Assembly: GCA_965178125.1 (NCBI GenBank) | Contig: OZ237751.1 | Span: 372,001 to 436,000 of the forward strand | Reading direction: 5' to 3' | DNA: 64,000 nucleotides | Source of the DNA: Bilabrum cf. latius | Lineage: Eukaryota; Bigyra: Bicosoecida; Bigyra; Bicosoecida | Shown: positions 50,717 to 61,225 of the stretch, in pieces | How positions within the stretch are numbered: the stretch's first letter is position 1 | How the letters are laid out: each line of letters starts with the position of its first letter | The notes under the pieces: generated by a model | The model's input: only the letters and a program-made list of their open reading frames with translations | Databases searched by the model: none | Told to the model about the DNA's origin: nothing | Translations under genes and position numbers: made by a program

Positions 50717-52366
50717 TCAATCCCCAGATGAGTTGCCGGCCGATCGCTTTCGTCGTGACTTTTCCAACGAGCCCCGCGCTTCAAGGGCCCCACGCCTGCT
50801 AGCCTGCGGCGATGTCAGCATGCTCTCGGCCGCCGCTCCCGTGAGCTCATTTTCTTGCTCCCGCGTTGGCGCCTCCCTTCTGTTTCGGAGCACTGCCAGC
50901 TTGCCCGACACATTTAGCTTCTAAATTTCAGACCGAGGCACACACTTGGCCTCTACTTCTGACCCGCCGCTGCCTGATCCAGATCCAGCGGCACGTGCCC
51001 CTTGCTGTCTCCCCGCCACCTCTTCCGACTACCCCGCACCCGGCCCGGCTGCAGACCGCTTCACCTCCCGACCAAACATCTGCCTGAGCGTGGGCAGGTG
51101 AACGTAAAAGTACGGGTGCCTGGCGAACCACCTCTCGGCTGCCTGCACCTTGGGCGCGCCTGCCCCCCTGATCACGCGGCCCTAGATCGGGTCCCAGACC
51201 GGGAGTCTCCGGTGCGGGGGCCAGGCCGCGACGTCCACGCCGCTGGCCAGGAGGTGCTCCCTAGCTTCCTGCAGCCGTACCCCTCTCTCATCCTTGGGCA
51301 CCTGCGACCACAGCAGGCTGGCCACGAGGCCGATCTTGCTCGTCTTGGGCGTCTTGCGACCATCTTGTGCAGGACCGGTTGCAACCCCGGAAGAAGCCGC
51401 CAGTCGCCCGGTTCCGGACGGTGGCGCGGAAGCGCCGTCCGAGATGGCAGAGGATGTACTCTACGAAGCCGCTGCGGACCCCGTGTCCGCTCGTGCTCCT
51501 GTCCTTGCCCGTTTTGGGTTCCGCTGTCGGCGGTCTACTGTTGAGCCGTTCCGCTTGCCCCTACCGTTGGCTGGGCCAGGGGCTTGGTGCGAAGGCTCGC
51601 TGTCCGATTGGTGCAGTGATGCATCATCACTGTGCGTTGGATGCCACGATAACTCCTTCAGTGACACATGAGATTCTTTCGGTGCCCATGGGCCACTCCC
51701 ACTCCGGCCAGAGCGTTTACTCGAAGTTGCGCGATGCTCATTGCCAGCAGCAGCGGTGGAGATGCGTACGGCCGACACTGTGCTGTGCAAGGCTTTGCTG
51801 CGTTCTTCCCGCTTCCGCTTCCTGCCGATTTCAAGAATGCTGCCTCCACCACTGGCAGTCCCCGGGTTGTGCCCAGCAGGGAGGGTCGGAGGGACTGCTG
51901 CAGAAGGGCGCGGCTCTCGATGCTCTTCTGCATCGCCGCCGGCCACAACGCCTCGATAATTAAACCCATGTTGCTCCATGCCTCGGGGCAACAGCCGCAC
52001 CTGGGGGTTCTCCATGACACGAACTCGCTTGCGGCTGGATGTTCCAGACCCAGAAGCGGGATCCACACCCAGTTCCAGACGGCCCTACATTGCATTCAAA
52101 TTCAATGTTCCCCATACTGAATCTAGCGGCAGACCCGATCTGGCCAGTCTTTGTCGTACAGCATCTACAATCCTTGATTTCGTTTCATTCTCTTGGATAG
52201 AGGTCAACACTCCACGGCAGTCATCAATCAGCCGGCTGCGCTCGCCCTGCAGTTCCAGTAAACGAGTATAAGTTACATCCATGCGAGCAAAGCTCAGCCT
52301 GAGACGCCAGAAGTCGACTAGCCACTGGACGATACCGCGCGGTGTGATGAGCCACAGCCCGATCAT
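50717..52366 (-). CDS. uncharacterised basic protein, probably nuclear
   Basis: The frame encodes 549 aa, from ATG 52364-52366 (a TAA lies 6 bp upstream in frame) to TGA at complement 50717-50719. In-frame TAGs occur at complement 52085, 51461, 51182, 51029 and 50921. The N-terminal 90 residues are helical and charged (LLELQGERSRLIDDCRGVL). A low-complexity middle carries several basic clusters (GRKRKREERSK, RRQRNPKRARTG) that look like nuclear localisation signals. The most ordered C-terminal part contains VWDPI-TAG-GRVIRGAGAPK followed by RWFARHPYFYVH, reminiscent of a small protein- or DNA-binding fold, but I do not recognise the family. It is divergent with the rhodanese gene, with 38 bp between the start codons. 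Confidence 0.65.
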
Positions 52367-52404
52367 TTTTTAGCGCCATCACAGCCAAGAATTTGTCGAA
52401 ATAC
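52367..52404. promoter_or_regulatory. 38-bp divergent start-to-start interval
   Basis: Only 38 bp separate the ATG of the minus-strand basic protein (52366) from the ATG of the rhodanese (52405). The two genes must share a very compact bidirectional promoter or have overlapping 5' transcripts. An alternative is that one of the chosen starts is wrong or lies in an upstream exon. Confidence 0.45.
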
Positions 52405-53631
52405 ATGCTACGCAGCATGAGGGCCGTCAGAAAATGCAATAAACTGTTTGGTTGCGCGCACAGATGCTTGCAAAGCTCTCGGTCGCTGTCGATTTCAGCG
52501 TCAACCTGCAGCGACATTCTGTCAGCTGAAGAAGCCGCGCACTACATTGGCTCCTCGAGCGCGATTCCAATTGACCTGGGTCATCCTGCTGCAATCGCAA
52601 GATTGGTGAGTACATGGGCGCTTGGCTTTGCGTATTAGCTCGCGGTCCTCCAGTTTCCACTGTCGATCCTTCGCGATCGTAGCCGCCAGGTTACAAGCAG
52701 CTCCCGTCGCTTTTTCGAACCGAGCGATGATTGCAACTTCCGAGGTTTAAGCATTGCAGAGCTTTAAAGGCGCTCGAGCCTCTCCTCTTCCGGGGACCGT
52801 GAAGGGTGGCGACGGGCTCGTGCTGCCGCTGGAGCAGGTGTCTGGTGTGAGCAAATCAACATCCATTTACCGCAAGCTTGAATCGGGAGGCTGTGAATAG
52901 GTATGCTTTATATGATCCAAGAAACCGTCTCGCAGGCGCTCGTGGAAGCTGGTATCGCAAAAGGCAACGACCTGCTACTGCTGGATGACGGGCAAGGAGT
53001 GGCAGCCGCAAGGCTCTGGTGGGTACTCAGGTATTACGGATTTAAAGGTCAGGTCAAGGTGCTGAATGGGGGCACGCCATCATTGATCCAAGCCATTCAG
53101 AGCGGAAACGAAGCGGTTCTAGCTGCCGTGGGGCCTGGAGCCGTGGTTCCCGACGACGACGCTCGCACAGCCGCAACGCAGAATCCCGCACCGCTGTCGG
53201 CGACTGACGAGTGGCTTTACTCCCCCGAGGACGCATCAGCGAGCATCGGCATGGCAGGTGGCCCCAGCGGCCGCTCCCCGGACGAGAAGGTGCTCCTGCT
53301 GGACGTGCGTACGGAGGGCGAATGGACTGGAGACGACGAGAGGGGGAACCCGGTGACGGGGCGGCTGCCCGGCGCCGTGCACCTGCCGCACGCGAAGCTA
53401 TTAAAGGAAGGTTCGCGGGAGTTCCTCACGGGAGACGCGGCGCGGTCAGTGCTCCAGGAGAGCGGCGTGCCCTCACCCGACTCGGAAGGCCTGGTGGTGG
53501 CGCCTTACTGCCAGTCAGGTGTCAGGGCCTCGCTGGCTGCTCTGGTGGCGCACTCGGCGGGGTACAAGGTGCGGAACTACGACGGTTCTTTCGGGTATCA
53601 CGCGAAGCACGGGCTTGCGGTGGAGGAGTGA
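52405..53631 (+). CDS. two-domain rhodanese (thiosulfate / 3-mercaptopyruvate sulfurtransferase), probably mitochondrial
   Basis: Three exons are proposed: 52405-52605, 52760-52844 and 52901-53631 (1017 nt, 338 aa, frame kept). The start MLRSMRAVRKCNKLFGCAHR is a basic, acid-free mitochondrial targeting sequence. The N-terminal, non-catalytic rhodanese domain continues over exon 2 and ends with LLLDDGQGVAAARLWWVLRY and VLNGG. The second domain contains LLLDVRTEGEW, GRLPGAVHLPH and the active-site loop CQSGVR (about residue 307), with the nucleophilic Cys present. The enzyme transfers sulfur from thiosulfate or mercaptopyruvate to thiol acceptors or cyanide. It ends at TGA and contains no in-frame TAG. 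Exon 3 is certain; exon 2 and its donor are inferred from frame and family pattern. Confidence 0.8.
52606..52759 (+). other. proposed intron 1 of the rhodanese gene
   Basis: Donor GTGAGT after GCAAGATTG; acceptor TTGCAG before AGCTTTAAAGG. It removes in-frame stops between the targeting exon and the next coding stretch. Confidence 0.65.
52845..52900 (+). other. proposed intron 2 of the rhodanese gene
   Basis: Donor GTGTGA and acceptor GAATAG, 56 bp. This is the choice that keeps the frame into LYMIQETVSQALVEAG and bypasses two in-frame TGA codons. The donor is weak, so a nearby alternative donor is possible. Confidence 0.5.
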
Positions 53632-54059
53632 GGAGCTTGGCTGGTGTGTTTGGAAGCAAGCGACGCCGCTGTGAGGTTTTGTCTCGATTGCGCGAGCTGA
53701 GCAGCACGGTGGATCGGATGCCTTGGATCCGAGAGGTTCCCTATGGCCACATACATATTGTGGTGCATGGTTGGGCAGCTCGCTAGCTTGCTTTAGCTTA
53801 GCATCGATCCAATACTTCTGGCATGTGCGCGTCACCGCGGTGAGACAGTCTCGTCCATCCTTTAAAGAAGAAGAATCGCAGATACGAAAGTTTCATGTTC
53901 CGAAGGCCGACTCTGCACCTCGGCTGCGACTGCGAGCCTTCCACGCCCTGCTGCTGCGACTGCCACACTTGAGGTTGCGACCATTAAAACCGCAAACCTC
54001 CAAGCCGCGTGACGCGGCGGTACCAACCTCACCTTCATTTATACCCCATTGAAATAAAC
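53632..54059. other. intergenic region upstream of membrane-protein gene A
   Basis: 428 bp between the rhodanese stop and the ATG of gene A. A TATA-like CATTTATACC lies at about 54032, roughly 30 bp before the ATG. No convincing gene is visible. Confidence 0.4.
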
Positions 54060-55003
54060 ATGTCAGCCCCACGAGCCGGCAACAAGTACGATGTTGTTCC
54101 AGCCGACTACCCCAGGATGTCTGACAATCGGTTTGACATTACGCCAGGCGAGCGTGTGATCGTGAAGATGGTGAGTGTATCGCAACAGATGTGCGCTGCA
54201 CGATTCCAGCCCAGGTTTCTCTAATATGCTATGTATTGGACACTTTTGCTTGATACCAGCTGCCCCCACGCTGTCCTGCGCGTCTTTTGAGCTCGTGCTG
54301 GCCCACGCGTAGCAACCTGTCTGCAGGGTCCCGTGGGGTCCATCTAGTGGCACATGTGATTGAACCAGCGGGGACTGCGTGTACTGCCTCGATTGTGACA
54401 CACTGGATCCATGGATGTGCATGAACAAGTTGCTTTTTTCTGCTTGAATCGCAGGACAACTGCGGCTGCTGCCCGTGCGGATTTTGCGGTATGCCCGGTG
54501 GCGGCATCGCCAAGGAGGAGCGCAACAGCGTGCCTGCTCCCCTGGCTGAAAAAGGTGTCACCCTGGAGCAGTGGCAGCGCTGGCAGGCGGACTTCGACGA
54601 GAACGTGGATCCGCGCATGAAATGTTCCGCCTGTGAATGCCTTTGCTTGGCGTCGATCGTCGGGGCTATAGCTTTCGGCATCTTGTCCCTCTGCGGATGC
54701 TGGGGGGACGAGTTCCAAGTCGCGGCACGCGAGTGGCAGGACCGCATTAACAAGGAGCTGAATCCTCCGATGTTCGCCAAGACGCAAGTCATCCTCATGG
54801 AGTTGCAGACAAGCCTTTTCTCGCGGTACCCCTTCCGTTTCCCGTGGCTATCGATCGCGATGACTGAGAGAGAGGCAGAGAAGCTTCGCAAAGAGCCCCA
54901 CTACTACTATACGACGGATGTTGAGCAGTACTGCTGCTGTGGCAATGGTGGTTGCAAGGGTGAGCCCATTTGCGGATGCGACATGAGTGACATCGTGATG
55001 TGA
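54060..55003 (+). CDS. Cys-rich single-pass membrane protein, copy A
   Basis: Exons 54060-54170 and 54455-55003 encode 219 aa, ending at TGA. Exon 1 encodes MSAPRAGNKYDVVPADYPR to ITPGERVIVKM. Exon 2 opens with the Cys-rich DNCGCCPCGFCGMPGG, followed by a conserved soluble stretch and one hydrophobic segment (CLCLASIVGAIAFGILSLCG). A charged region WQDRINKELNPPMFAKTQVI then leads to EREAEKLRKEP and YYYTTDVEQYCCCG. The cysteine clusters suggest lipidation or metal binding near the membrane; I do not recognise the family. It contains no in-frame TAG. It is a tandem duplicate of the gene at 56138-57082, with the intron at nearly the same place. Confidence 0.85.
54171..54454 (+). other. intron of membrane-protein gene A (284 bp, GT-AG)
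   Basis: Donor GTGAGTG directly after AAGATG; acceptor AATCGCAG before GACAACTGC. It matches the intron of copy B in position except for a four-codon shift of the donor. Confidence 0.85.
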
Positions 55004-56137
55004 CAGTTGCGGCAGCCACTACCGGCCATTTCGGCGTGGTAGGCAGTCGTGCAAAGCCCCCACAGCGAAGACCAAGGGAGTGATAAAAGATAGCAGGCTG
55101 GGTGCAAAGTTGGAACTCTAGTTTTGGTTGAAAAGAGCGGCAGGCCACCATGTGCTGATATAGATCTTCTTCTTTACACTTCGCCAGCAAGGGTGTTTTT
55201 GCGCAGGATCATCACCAACAACTCTACGACAACTTTACATTCCTGTATGTCAGCGATTGCATGGTCACTATGCTGTTAAGTACGTGGTCCGCCCATGGCT
55301 CCAACTGCGAGCTGTTGAAATCATGAGCCTGCACCTCGAGCGGGTCCTGGCAGTGCGACCACCGCGCGACCTCCTTCTCAGAGACCTTGATGGCCTCACC
55401 AACTGTGTGCCCCGAGCGCATTCTGCACAAAATAGGCCTTCCAACAACAACTTAAATAGGAAAATGATCCTGCACTATTCATTCAGGACATACCACTTCA
55501 TTGCTCACCCGAAGGTGGGAGGGACAAGTCGAAACCAGCGCCACCTCTGATTCCCGCCGGTGTTCGTCTCAACTTGTTCCCCTTGTCGATCATGTCCCGC
55601 ACCACATTAAATCCTTCCAGTGGTACGAGAATGCTTTGGTTGGCACAAATCAATGCCTGAGCAACCATCATGACCTGCCGCTCCTGCGGCCAGTTGTAGA
55701 CTCATTGCAACTTGTGTGCCGCCGGCAAGCAGATGCAGCTGCCGTTGGACCTGGAGTGCGAGTTCATTATGCCGCGACTCGCGCAGCCGATGCGAAGCAT
55801 CTCGCGTCGCGGCTGGCAGGTTACAGTTATGTATTCTCTGCGTAGGACCGGCACCAGCTGCCGCTGCCAGTCGCGGGTACGAAACGGTGCTTCCTTTGTT
55901 CGCCTGGCAGATTGCCACCCGTGCAGTGAACGCATTGTTCCTGTGAAGATATGCGAGATTTCCTTCCTCATTGAACTCAATCATATATATTCAATCGGAT
56001 TTTGCGACCACACCTCAGAATGAAAAATGAAGACAAAAACAATTGCGGGTACCACGGTTCCGGGTTTACCACCTAGTTCGCCGCGTTGAGCGGCGTTGTC
56101 TCGACGCAGCAGTTCATGTCTCACTTCTTAGCTCACG
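55004..56137. other. intergenic region between the duplicated genes, with an unresolved minus-strand coding-like stretch
   Basis: About 1.1 kb. On the minus strand 55985-55212 there are adjacent open stretches in different frames. One ends LVPLEGFNVVRDMIDKGNK and then GGAGFDLSLPPSG before a GTGAGC donor-like site. Another reads SGHTVGEAIKVSEKEVARWS to a TGA at complement 55212-55214, behind a TTTTGTGCAG acceptor-like site. The phases do not join cleanly, so this may be a multi-exon gene I could not resolve, a degraded gene or chance. The rest must include the 3' end of copy A and the promoter of copy B. Confidence 0.3.
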
Positions 56138-57082
56138 ATGTCAGCACCACGAGCCGGCAGCAAGTACGATGCTATTCCAGCCGACTATCCCAGGATGTCT
56201 CCCAGTGATACACGGTTCGACATTACGCCAGGCGAGCGTGTGGTCGTGAAGATGGACTCGGGCGAGGTGAGAACATGTTGGATGGCGCGCAACTCTACTA
56301 GCACAGTAACAGCCCTAACCCCGCTCATGGGGTCGCATGAGATGCATACTTGCCCGTGCATGGCATGCAAAGCCGTATATACACTGGTGCATTCAACCAG
56401 CTGCAAGTATCTAGTCCGTTGGGGTGTACCGGTCGCAGCATCGCGTCGACCGGCTCATCCGGGGAATGTGCCCCCATTGTGCCTTTGTCGTACGTACAAC
56501 AATGACTGAGTGTACCTTCTCTTGTTGCAGGACAACTGCGGCTGCTGCCCGTGCGGATTTTGCGGTATGCCCGGTGGCGGCATCGCCAAGGAGGAGCGCA
56601 ACAGTGTGCCCGCCCCCCTGGCTGTAAAAGGCGTCACTCTGGAGCAGTGGCAGCGCTGGCAGGCGGACTTCGACGAGAACGTGGATCCGCACATGAAATG
56701 GTCTTACTGCGGGTGTCTCCTCGCCATGACAATGATCGGCTACCTGCTGTACATCATGTCGATCGGGTGCTGCCCGAGCAAGTTCCAAGCCGCAGCACGC
56801 GAGTGGCAGGACCGCATCAACAAGGAGCTGAATCCTCCGATGTTCGCCAAGACGCAAGTCATCCTCATGGAGTGGCAGACAAGCCTGAATACGCGGGAGG
56901 TCTACCGCTACCCCTGGATTTCCTTCGCGCTGACTGAGAGAGAGGCAGAGAAGCTTCGCAAAGAACCTCGCTACTACTACACGACGGATGTTGATCAGTA
57001 CTGCTGCTGCTGCTTTCGCGACAGCGTCTGTGGTGACGGCGACCCCTGCTTTCCCTCCGCCCTGGAGGACATTGTGGTATGA
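56138..57082 (+). CDS. Cys-rich single-pass membrane protein, copy B
   Basis: Exons 56138-56266 and 56531-57082 encode 226 aa, ending at TGA. It is a paralogue of copy A: MSAPRAGSKYDAIPADYPR, ITPGERVVVKMDSGE, DNCGCCPCGFCGMPGG, VTLEQWQRWQADFDENVDP and WQDRINKELNPPMFAKTQVI are near-identical. The hydrophobic segment (LLAMTMIGYLLYIMSIGCC) and the C-terminal Cys cluster (YCCCCFRDSVCG) have diverged. Exon 1 has an extra SPSDTR variant and four more codons (DSGE) before the donor. There is no in-frame TAG. Strong conservation of the soluble part beside a free-running membrane segment suggests the conserved face is the functional one. Confidence 0.85.
56267..56530 (+). other. intron of membrane-protein gene B (264 bp, GT-AG)
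   Basis: Donor GTGAGAAC after GGCGAG; acceptor CTTGTTGCAG before GACAACTGC. By eye its sequence does not resemble the intron of copy A, so the duplication is not very recent. Confidence 0.85.
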
Positions 57083-57421
57083 GTCACCTCGCCCGGCAGT
57101 GGCTTGGCCTTGCCTTGCCTGACAGTGACCTGGGCTGTAGACGAGGTCACTCAGCCTGGCCACGGACCGCTCGGCCTGACAGGCTTGGCGTTCAGTCTCG
57201 TACAGCTCTTGCGTCCAGAGGGCAGAGACGCAACGCCAGGCATTTGAAATGGTTGAAAGGGCCGGCAGGCCAGGTGCGTGCTGACCTCACATGATGTGTT
57301 TCGATCAATCCATCTGGTGGATGTGTTTGATTCAATCAGTATTGATCATCATCATAATATTTTGGTTCTGCGCATTAATATTTGTCCGTTGATTTGCCTG
57401 GCCCTCACTGCTACGCCAACA
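57083..57421. other. convergent intergenic region
   Basis: 339 bp between the stop of membrane-protein B (+) and the stop of the EamA transporter (-). It must hold both 3' ends. A short stretch near 57340-57360 is rich in ATCATCATAAT. No gene is seen. Confidence 0.5.
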
Positions 57422-59146
57422 TCAATCCACGTAGTCGTTCCTCCGGACGGGAGGCACCTCGTAAAATCCTTCGTCTGCGTCATCACCTGCATCATCATGA
57501 CCCGGACCAGCCTCGTCCTCGCTAGCACTGCTACGATCACTCCCCGGATCAACATCGTGATCGGAGCCCACGCTGCGATCGGGCGAGCCGCCCCTGCTGC
57601 GGCCCAGCGGAGATTCCCTGGTCGACGGCGCCATCGTGCGATGCACCTAGACGGACGGCGAACCATCATCAGCGATATCTCCGGCACGTGCAACACCCGC
57701 GCTCACGCGAGGGGCAGCGGCGCCAGCCTGCATCGCCCCGTCCACGAGCTCGATCCCGTCCTCGCTGGAGAGCCTAGAGTCGAGACTGTCCGCATCGCCC
57801 AGCACCATGACACCGGCGCCCGACGTCCCCAGCCCCCCTCCGTAGCTCGCATCTAGCACGCCGCTGCCGCCCCGTGATCTGTGCTGCAGGCTAGCCGCGC
57901 CGTTCCGAGCAACGCGATCTTCGAATTGCCCGGCATCGCCATCGCTGCCAACGGACAGTATCTCAAGATCGAGAGATTCTCCCCGGTTCACGAGCGCCTC
58001 CTCGTCCTCCTCCTCTTCCAGCGCCTGCTGATTCGCCGCTGCCTGTGAGATCGAGCTGAACTTTCCCCTTCGCCCGTCGCTCTCAGCTGCCACCCCCTTG
58101 CCCCCTTTCTCCACCTCCGCCGCGGCGCCGTCGCCGTCGCCCTGTACCTCATGCTAGACCCCGCTGCCGTCTCCATCTCCGCCGTCTTCGCTCTTCTTTC
58201 TCGTTCGGTTCCAGGCAACCAGCGCCGTGCAGCTCATGATAAGCGTGGCACCAAGCAGGCTCCACCAGCTAAAGTGTTCTCCCAGGATGGTCGCCTGGAA
58301 GATGAAGGCCAGTGCGACGTCGAGGTTCCGCATGGTGGCCCCCACAGCGGCCTCCACCAGCTGAAAGCCGCGGTTGAGCATCAGCTGGCCTGCGAATCCC
58401 ATCGTGCCTACCAGGACTAGCAGGACGTACGGCCACGTCTATGGCGGCAGCTGCACACCCTCCACCGCGCCGGCCATGACCGTGGCGCACACGCCTCCGA
58501 ACAGTCCCATGTAGAGCGTGGGCACGGGGGCGGGCTCCTTGGGCTTGAGCATCCTCAGCGAGATGAAGGACGAGGCGGCAAAGAGGGCTCCCAGGCCGTT
58601 GATCACGAGGTTCCAGCTGCGGCCGAAGTCCAGTCCGGCGCGGCCGAACGCGCCGCCGCTCGGCTCGTGCTTGGAGGCTGCCTCGCCAAACAGGCCAGGG
58701 GGCCGCGCGATGCAGAGGATTCCTGCGAACGAAGCGATCAAGCTGATCGCCTCCACCCAGCCAAAACTCTCGCCCAAGAGCAGCCATGCCAATCCTGCAG
58801 TCAATACGGGGTTCGTAAACATGATTGCAGTCGCTTCGCCGAGCGGCAGGTGGCCAAGGCTGAAATAGTACGCTGTCATCCCGAGGAACCCAAACACTCC
58901 CCGGGACACCAAAGGCCATCGGTTGTCCGGGTGCCCAAACCAACCATTCTTTGGGCCCGTGTATTGCATCCAGGCGCACGCAAACAAAGACTGGATGATG
59001 AATCGCGTCGCTGCGATCGTGAACGTGCCGAAGGAGTTTGATAGCATGTGCACCAGCAGAGACATCACCGAGAAGGCTGCTGCTGATCCTAGCACAAGCA
59101 CAATTCCTAATCCATATGGTGGTAGGGAATCGAGGCAACCCATCAT
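57422..59146 (-). CDS. EamA/DMT-family transporter with a long acidic C-terminal tail
   Basis: The frame encodes 574 aa, from ATG 59144-59146 (TGA 59195-59197 upstream in frame) to TGA at complement 57422-57424. Two EamA repeats give about ten membrane helices: GIVLVLGSAAAFSVMSLLVH at the start, then GEATAIMFTNPVLTAGLAWL in repeat one, and MGFAGQLMLNRGFQ and LDVALAFIFQATILGEHFSW in repeat two. Members of this superfamily export or exchange small metabolites; the substrate cannot be told here. In-frame TAG at complement 58439 lies between the repeats (LPP-TAG-TWPYVLLVLVG), where an intact protein needs a sense codon. TAGs at 58154 and 57647 lie in the tail. Residues about 316-574 form a Ser/Asp/Glu/Gly-rich tail unusual for this family, possibly regulatory. 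It is divergent from the RlmN-like gene. Confidence 0.85.
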
Positions 59147-59396
59147 CGGATTCTTTGATGCTGCTGACAAGATTCGGCAAGGAATACTGGGCCGTCAAGT
59201 ACTGCTGCAGCTGCTCAACTGCTCTCGGATTCCAAGTCCTCTCGCTGCCAAATACAAACTTAAGTTGAGTTGATATGAAGACCTGCTTTTCTTGTCGTTG
59301 GGCACTGTTTTCGCTACGTCACTTCATTGCCAAAACCATTCGCTACTTCGACAGTTGCAGTTTGGCCCAATTGTGCACTCTCTACTGTAGGAATGA
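59147..59396. promoter_or_regulatory. divergent promoter region between the transporter and the RlmN-like gene
   Basis: 250 bp separate the two start codons, which point away from each other. Both promoters must fall here. No specific element is recognised. Confidence 0.45.
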
Positions 59397-61100
59397 ATGA
59401 TTCGCAGCAGTAAAGGTACACGAACTCTACATCTACCGAGGTGCTGGCTTGATCCCGGGGTATCAAGGCCGCATAGCCGCTTCACATGGAACTGGAGGCG
59501 GGCCTACCAGGGTACTCCATTAATAGGCTCCAGCATCGACGATTTCACAAAGGATTTGCAAAGTCGCGGAGTGGGTAGTAGAATGGGAAGAACCTTGTGG
59601 ATGCATGCGCACAGACGAGCTTGCACCAGCCTGCAACAGCTCTTCGATGAGTTATCTGTGTCTGATCGAATCGCACAGGCAGTTCGTGAAGGATGGGCGG
59701 ACAACATGGGTTCGCCTAAGGAAATCATGTCACAGTAGAGTCTAGACGGTACTTCAAAGTGGTTGCTGCGGTTTGATTCGCATCCTCAGAAGCAGCAGCA
59801 AGCCAACAAGATGGCTGCGCCTGTTGAAATTGAGACTGTGTTCATCCCAGAAGACGACCAGGTCGTTGCGAAGCCCGATCGCAGCAAGGGAAGCACTGGT
59901 GGTATCGATTATATGGGCCGGGGCACCGTTTGCGTGTCCTCCCAGGCCGGTTGCTCGCTGGGCTGCACGTTTTGCTCGACTGGTCGCATGGCCCTGCAGC
60001 GCAACCTAGCCCCTCACGAGATCGTATGGCAGCTACTGTGGGTGCGGAAGGCACTGGGGGATCTACCACTGCCGCCAAATGCACCCAAACCGGAAGAATC
60101 GCCCAGTTGTTCCCCACGATCCCATGGTGCGGTTCCCCTCAAAGCAGCCCAGCACTCCTACCGCGCATCCAACGTGGTGTTCATGGGGCAAGGGGAGCCA
60201 CTCTTGAACTGGAGAGCGGTGAAACGCGCGGCAAGTACCATAACAACGGCGGGTGGGTGCGCGGTGGCTCCCCGCAAGCTGACAATATCCACCAGCGGGA
60301 TCGCCCCGGCCATCCCAAAGGTCAGGACGGAGCTCGGGGTATCCTTGGCGCTATCACTGCACGCCCCCACAGATGAGCTGCGGTCCCAGCTGATGCCCAT
60401 CAACAGGTACCACCCCTTGGACCATGTCATGAAGGCAGTCAAGTAGTATTCCGTTGCCCAAGGACCAGCAGACCCTGCGAAGCCCAAGGTCACTAGCTTG
60501 GCAGGCTCAAGCGGGACTGCATCCAGACCGGACGACGAGTCAACGGTGACTTCCCCAGCCGTCGCTGGGGCATCGAATGCCGGCAACGGATCAAAGAAGC
60601 GGGCCAAGCCCCGCAGAGTGCTCGTTGAGTACGTGATGATCAGGGGAGTCAACGATAGCCCCGAGCACGCCCGGCAGCTGGGAAGCCTCCTTCAGGAGCA
60701 CGGGCTGAACGCTCACGTGAACCTGCTTCCTTTCAATCCATTTGCGGGGAGTGATGGTGACGACGATGCCATCGTCGGGAATGAGGCAATGCCAGTACAA
60801 ACAGAAAGTGGATTGCCGGCCAGCGACGCAAGTGTTGACGCCAGCGAAAGTGGCGGCGCAGGTGACGCCGCAGACCCGTCCACATACGCCCCTTCTCCTC
60901 GCGAGAGCTTGCTCGCGTTCTCCTAGGTGCTTCAGGGGGAGCCGTGGAGGGTCAGCTGCAACGTGAGGTGGCCTCGTGGAGTGGACATCGATGCGGCGTG
61001 CGGGCAGCTCAGGCAGAAGTACGGCGATCAGGTGAAGCGGGCACAGGTTGGCACGGGGTAGCAGGCAGGGGACTTTGGCGGGGATCTGCGGTTCCAATGA
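59397..61100 (+). CDS. rlmN: RlmN-like radical SAM rRNA (adenine-C2) methyltransferase
   Basis: The frame encodes 567 aa, from ATG 59397 (TGA immediately upstream in frame) to TGA 61098-61100. RlmN-family enzymes methylate C2 of adenosine in 23S rRNA and some tRNAs; in eukaryotes they serve organelle ribosomes. The N-terminal family domain is seen in [20 protein letters not shown], then [12 protein letters not shown] and ETVFIPEDD. The [4Fe-4S] motif is GCSLGCTFC (about residue 185), preceded by [26 protein letters not shown] and VNLLPFNPF follow. The catalytic cysteine sits in [10 protein letters not shown]. Low-complexity insertions, for example between VNLLPFNPF and the C-terminal motif, make it longer than bacterial RlmN (about 384). 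In-frame TAG occurs at 59736, 60444, 60924 and 61059. The first three separate family motifs that must be in one protein. Confidence 0.9.
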
Positions 61101-61225
61101 AAGCGGGGACGGGGCAATGGATGGCAATGAGTCGTGCGTTGAATGCGCTTGCACAGAAGGAATTTGCACGAAGCATAACGTGGACTCGTGGGATGCCCGC
61201 TCGTGCCTTCCACCACCAAACACAA
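61101..61225. other. short convergent spacer
   Basis: 125 bp between the RlmN-like stop (+) and the Pth2 stop (-). Nothing recognisable; it must carry two 3' UTRs. Confidence 0.5.

Noticed and set aside
53211-53786. A 191-codon frame overlapping the rhodanese exon
   Set aside because: It is a shadow frame of a well-supported rhodanese coding region with high GC and has no family motif.
58269-59198. A 309-codon frame overlapping the EamA transporter on the same strand
   Set aside because: The alternative frame has the membrane helices; this one is Arg-rich nonsense typical of a shifted GC-rich frame.
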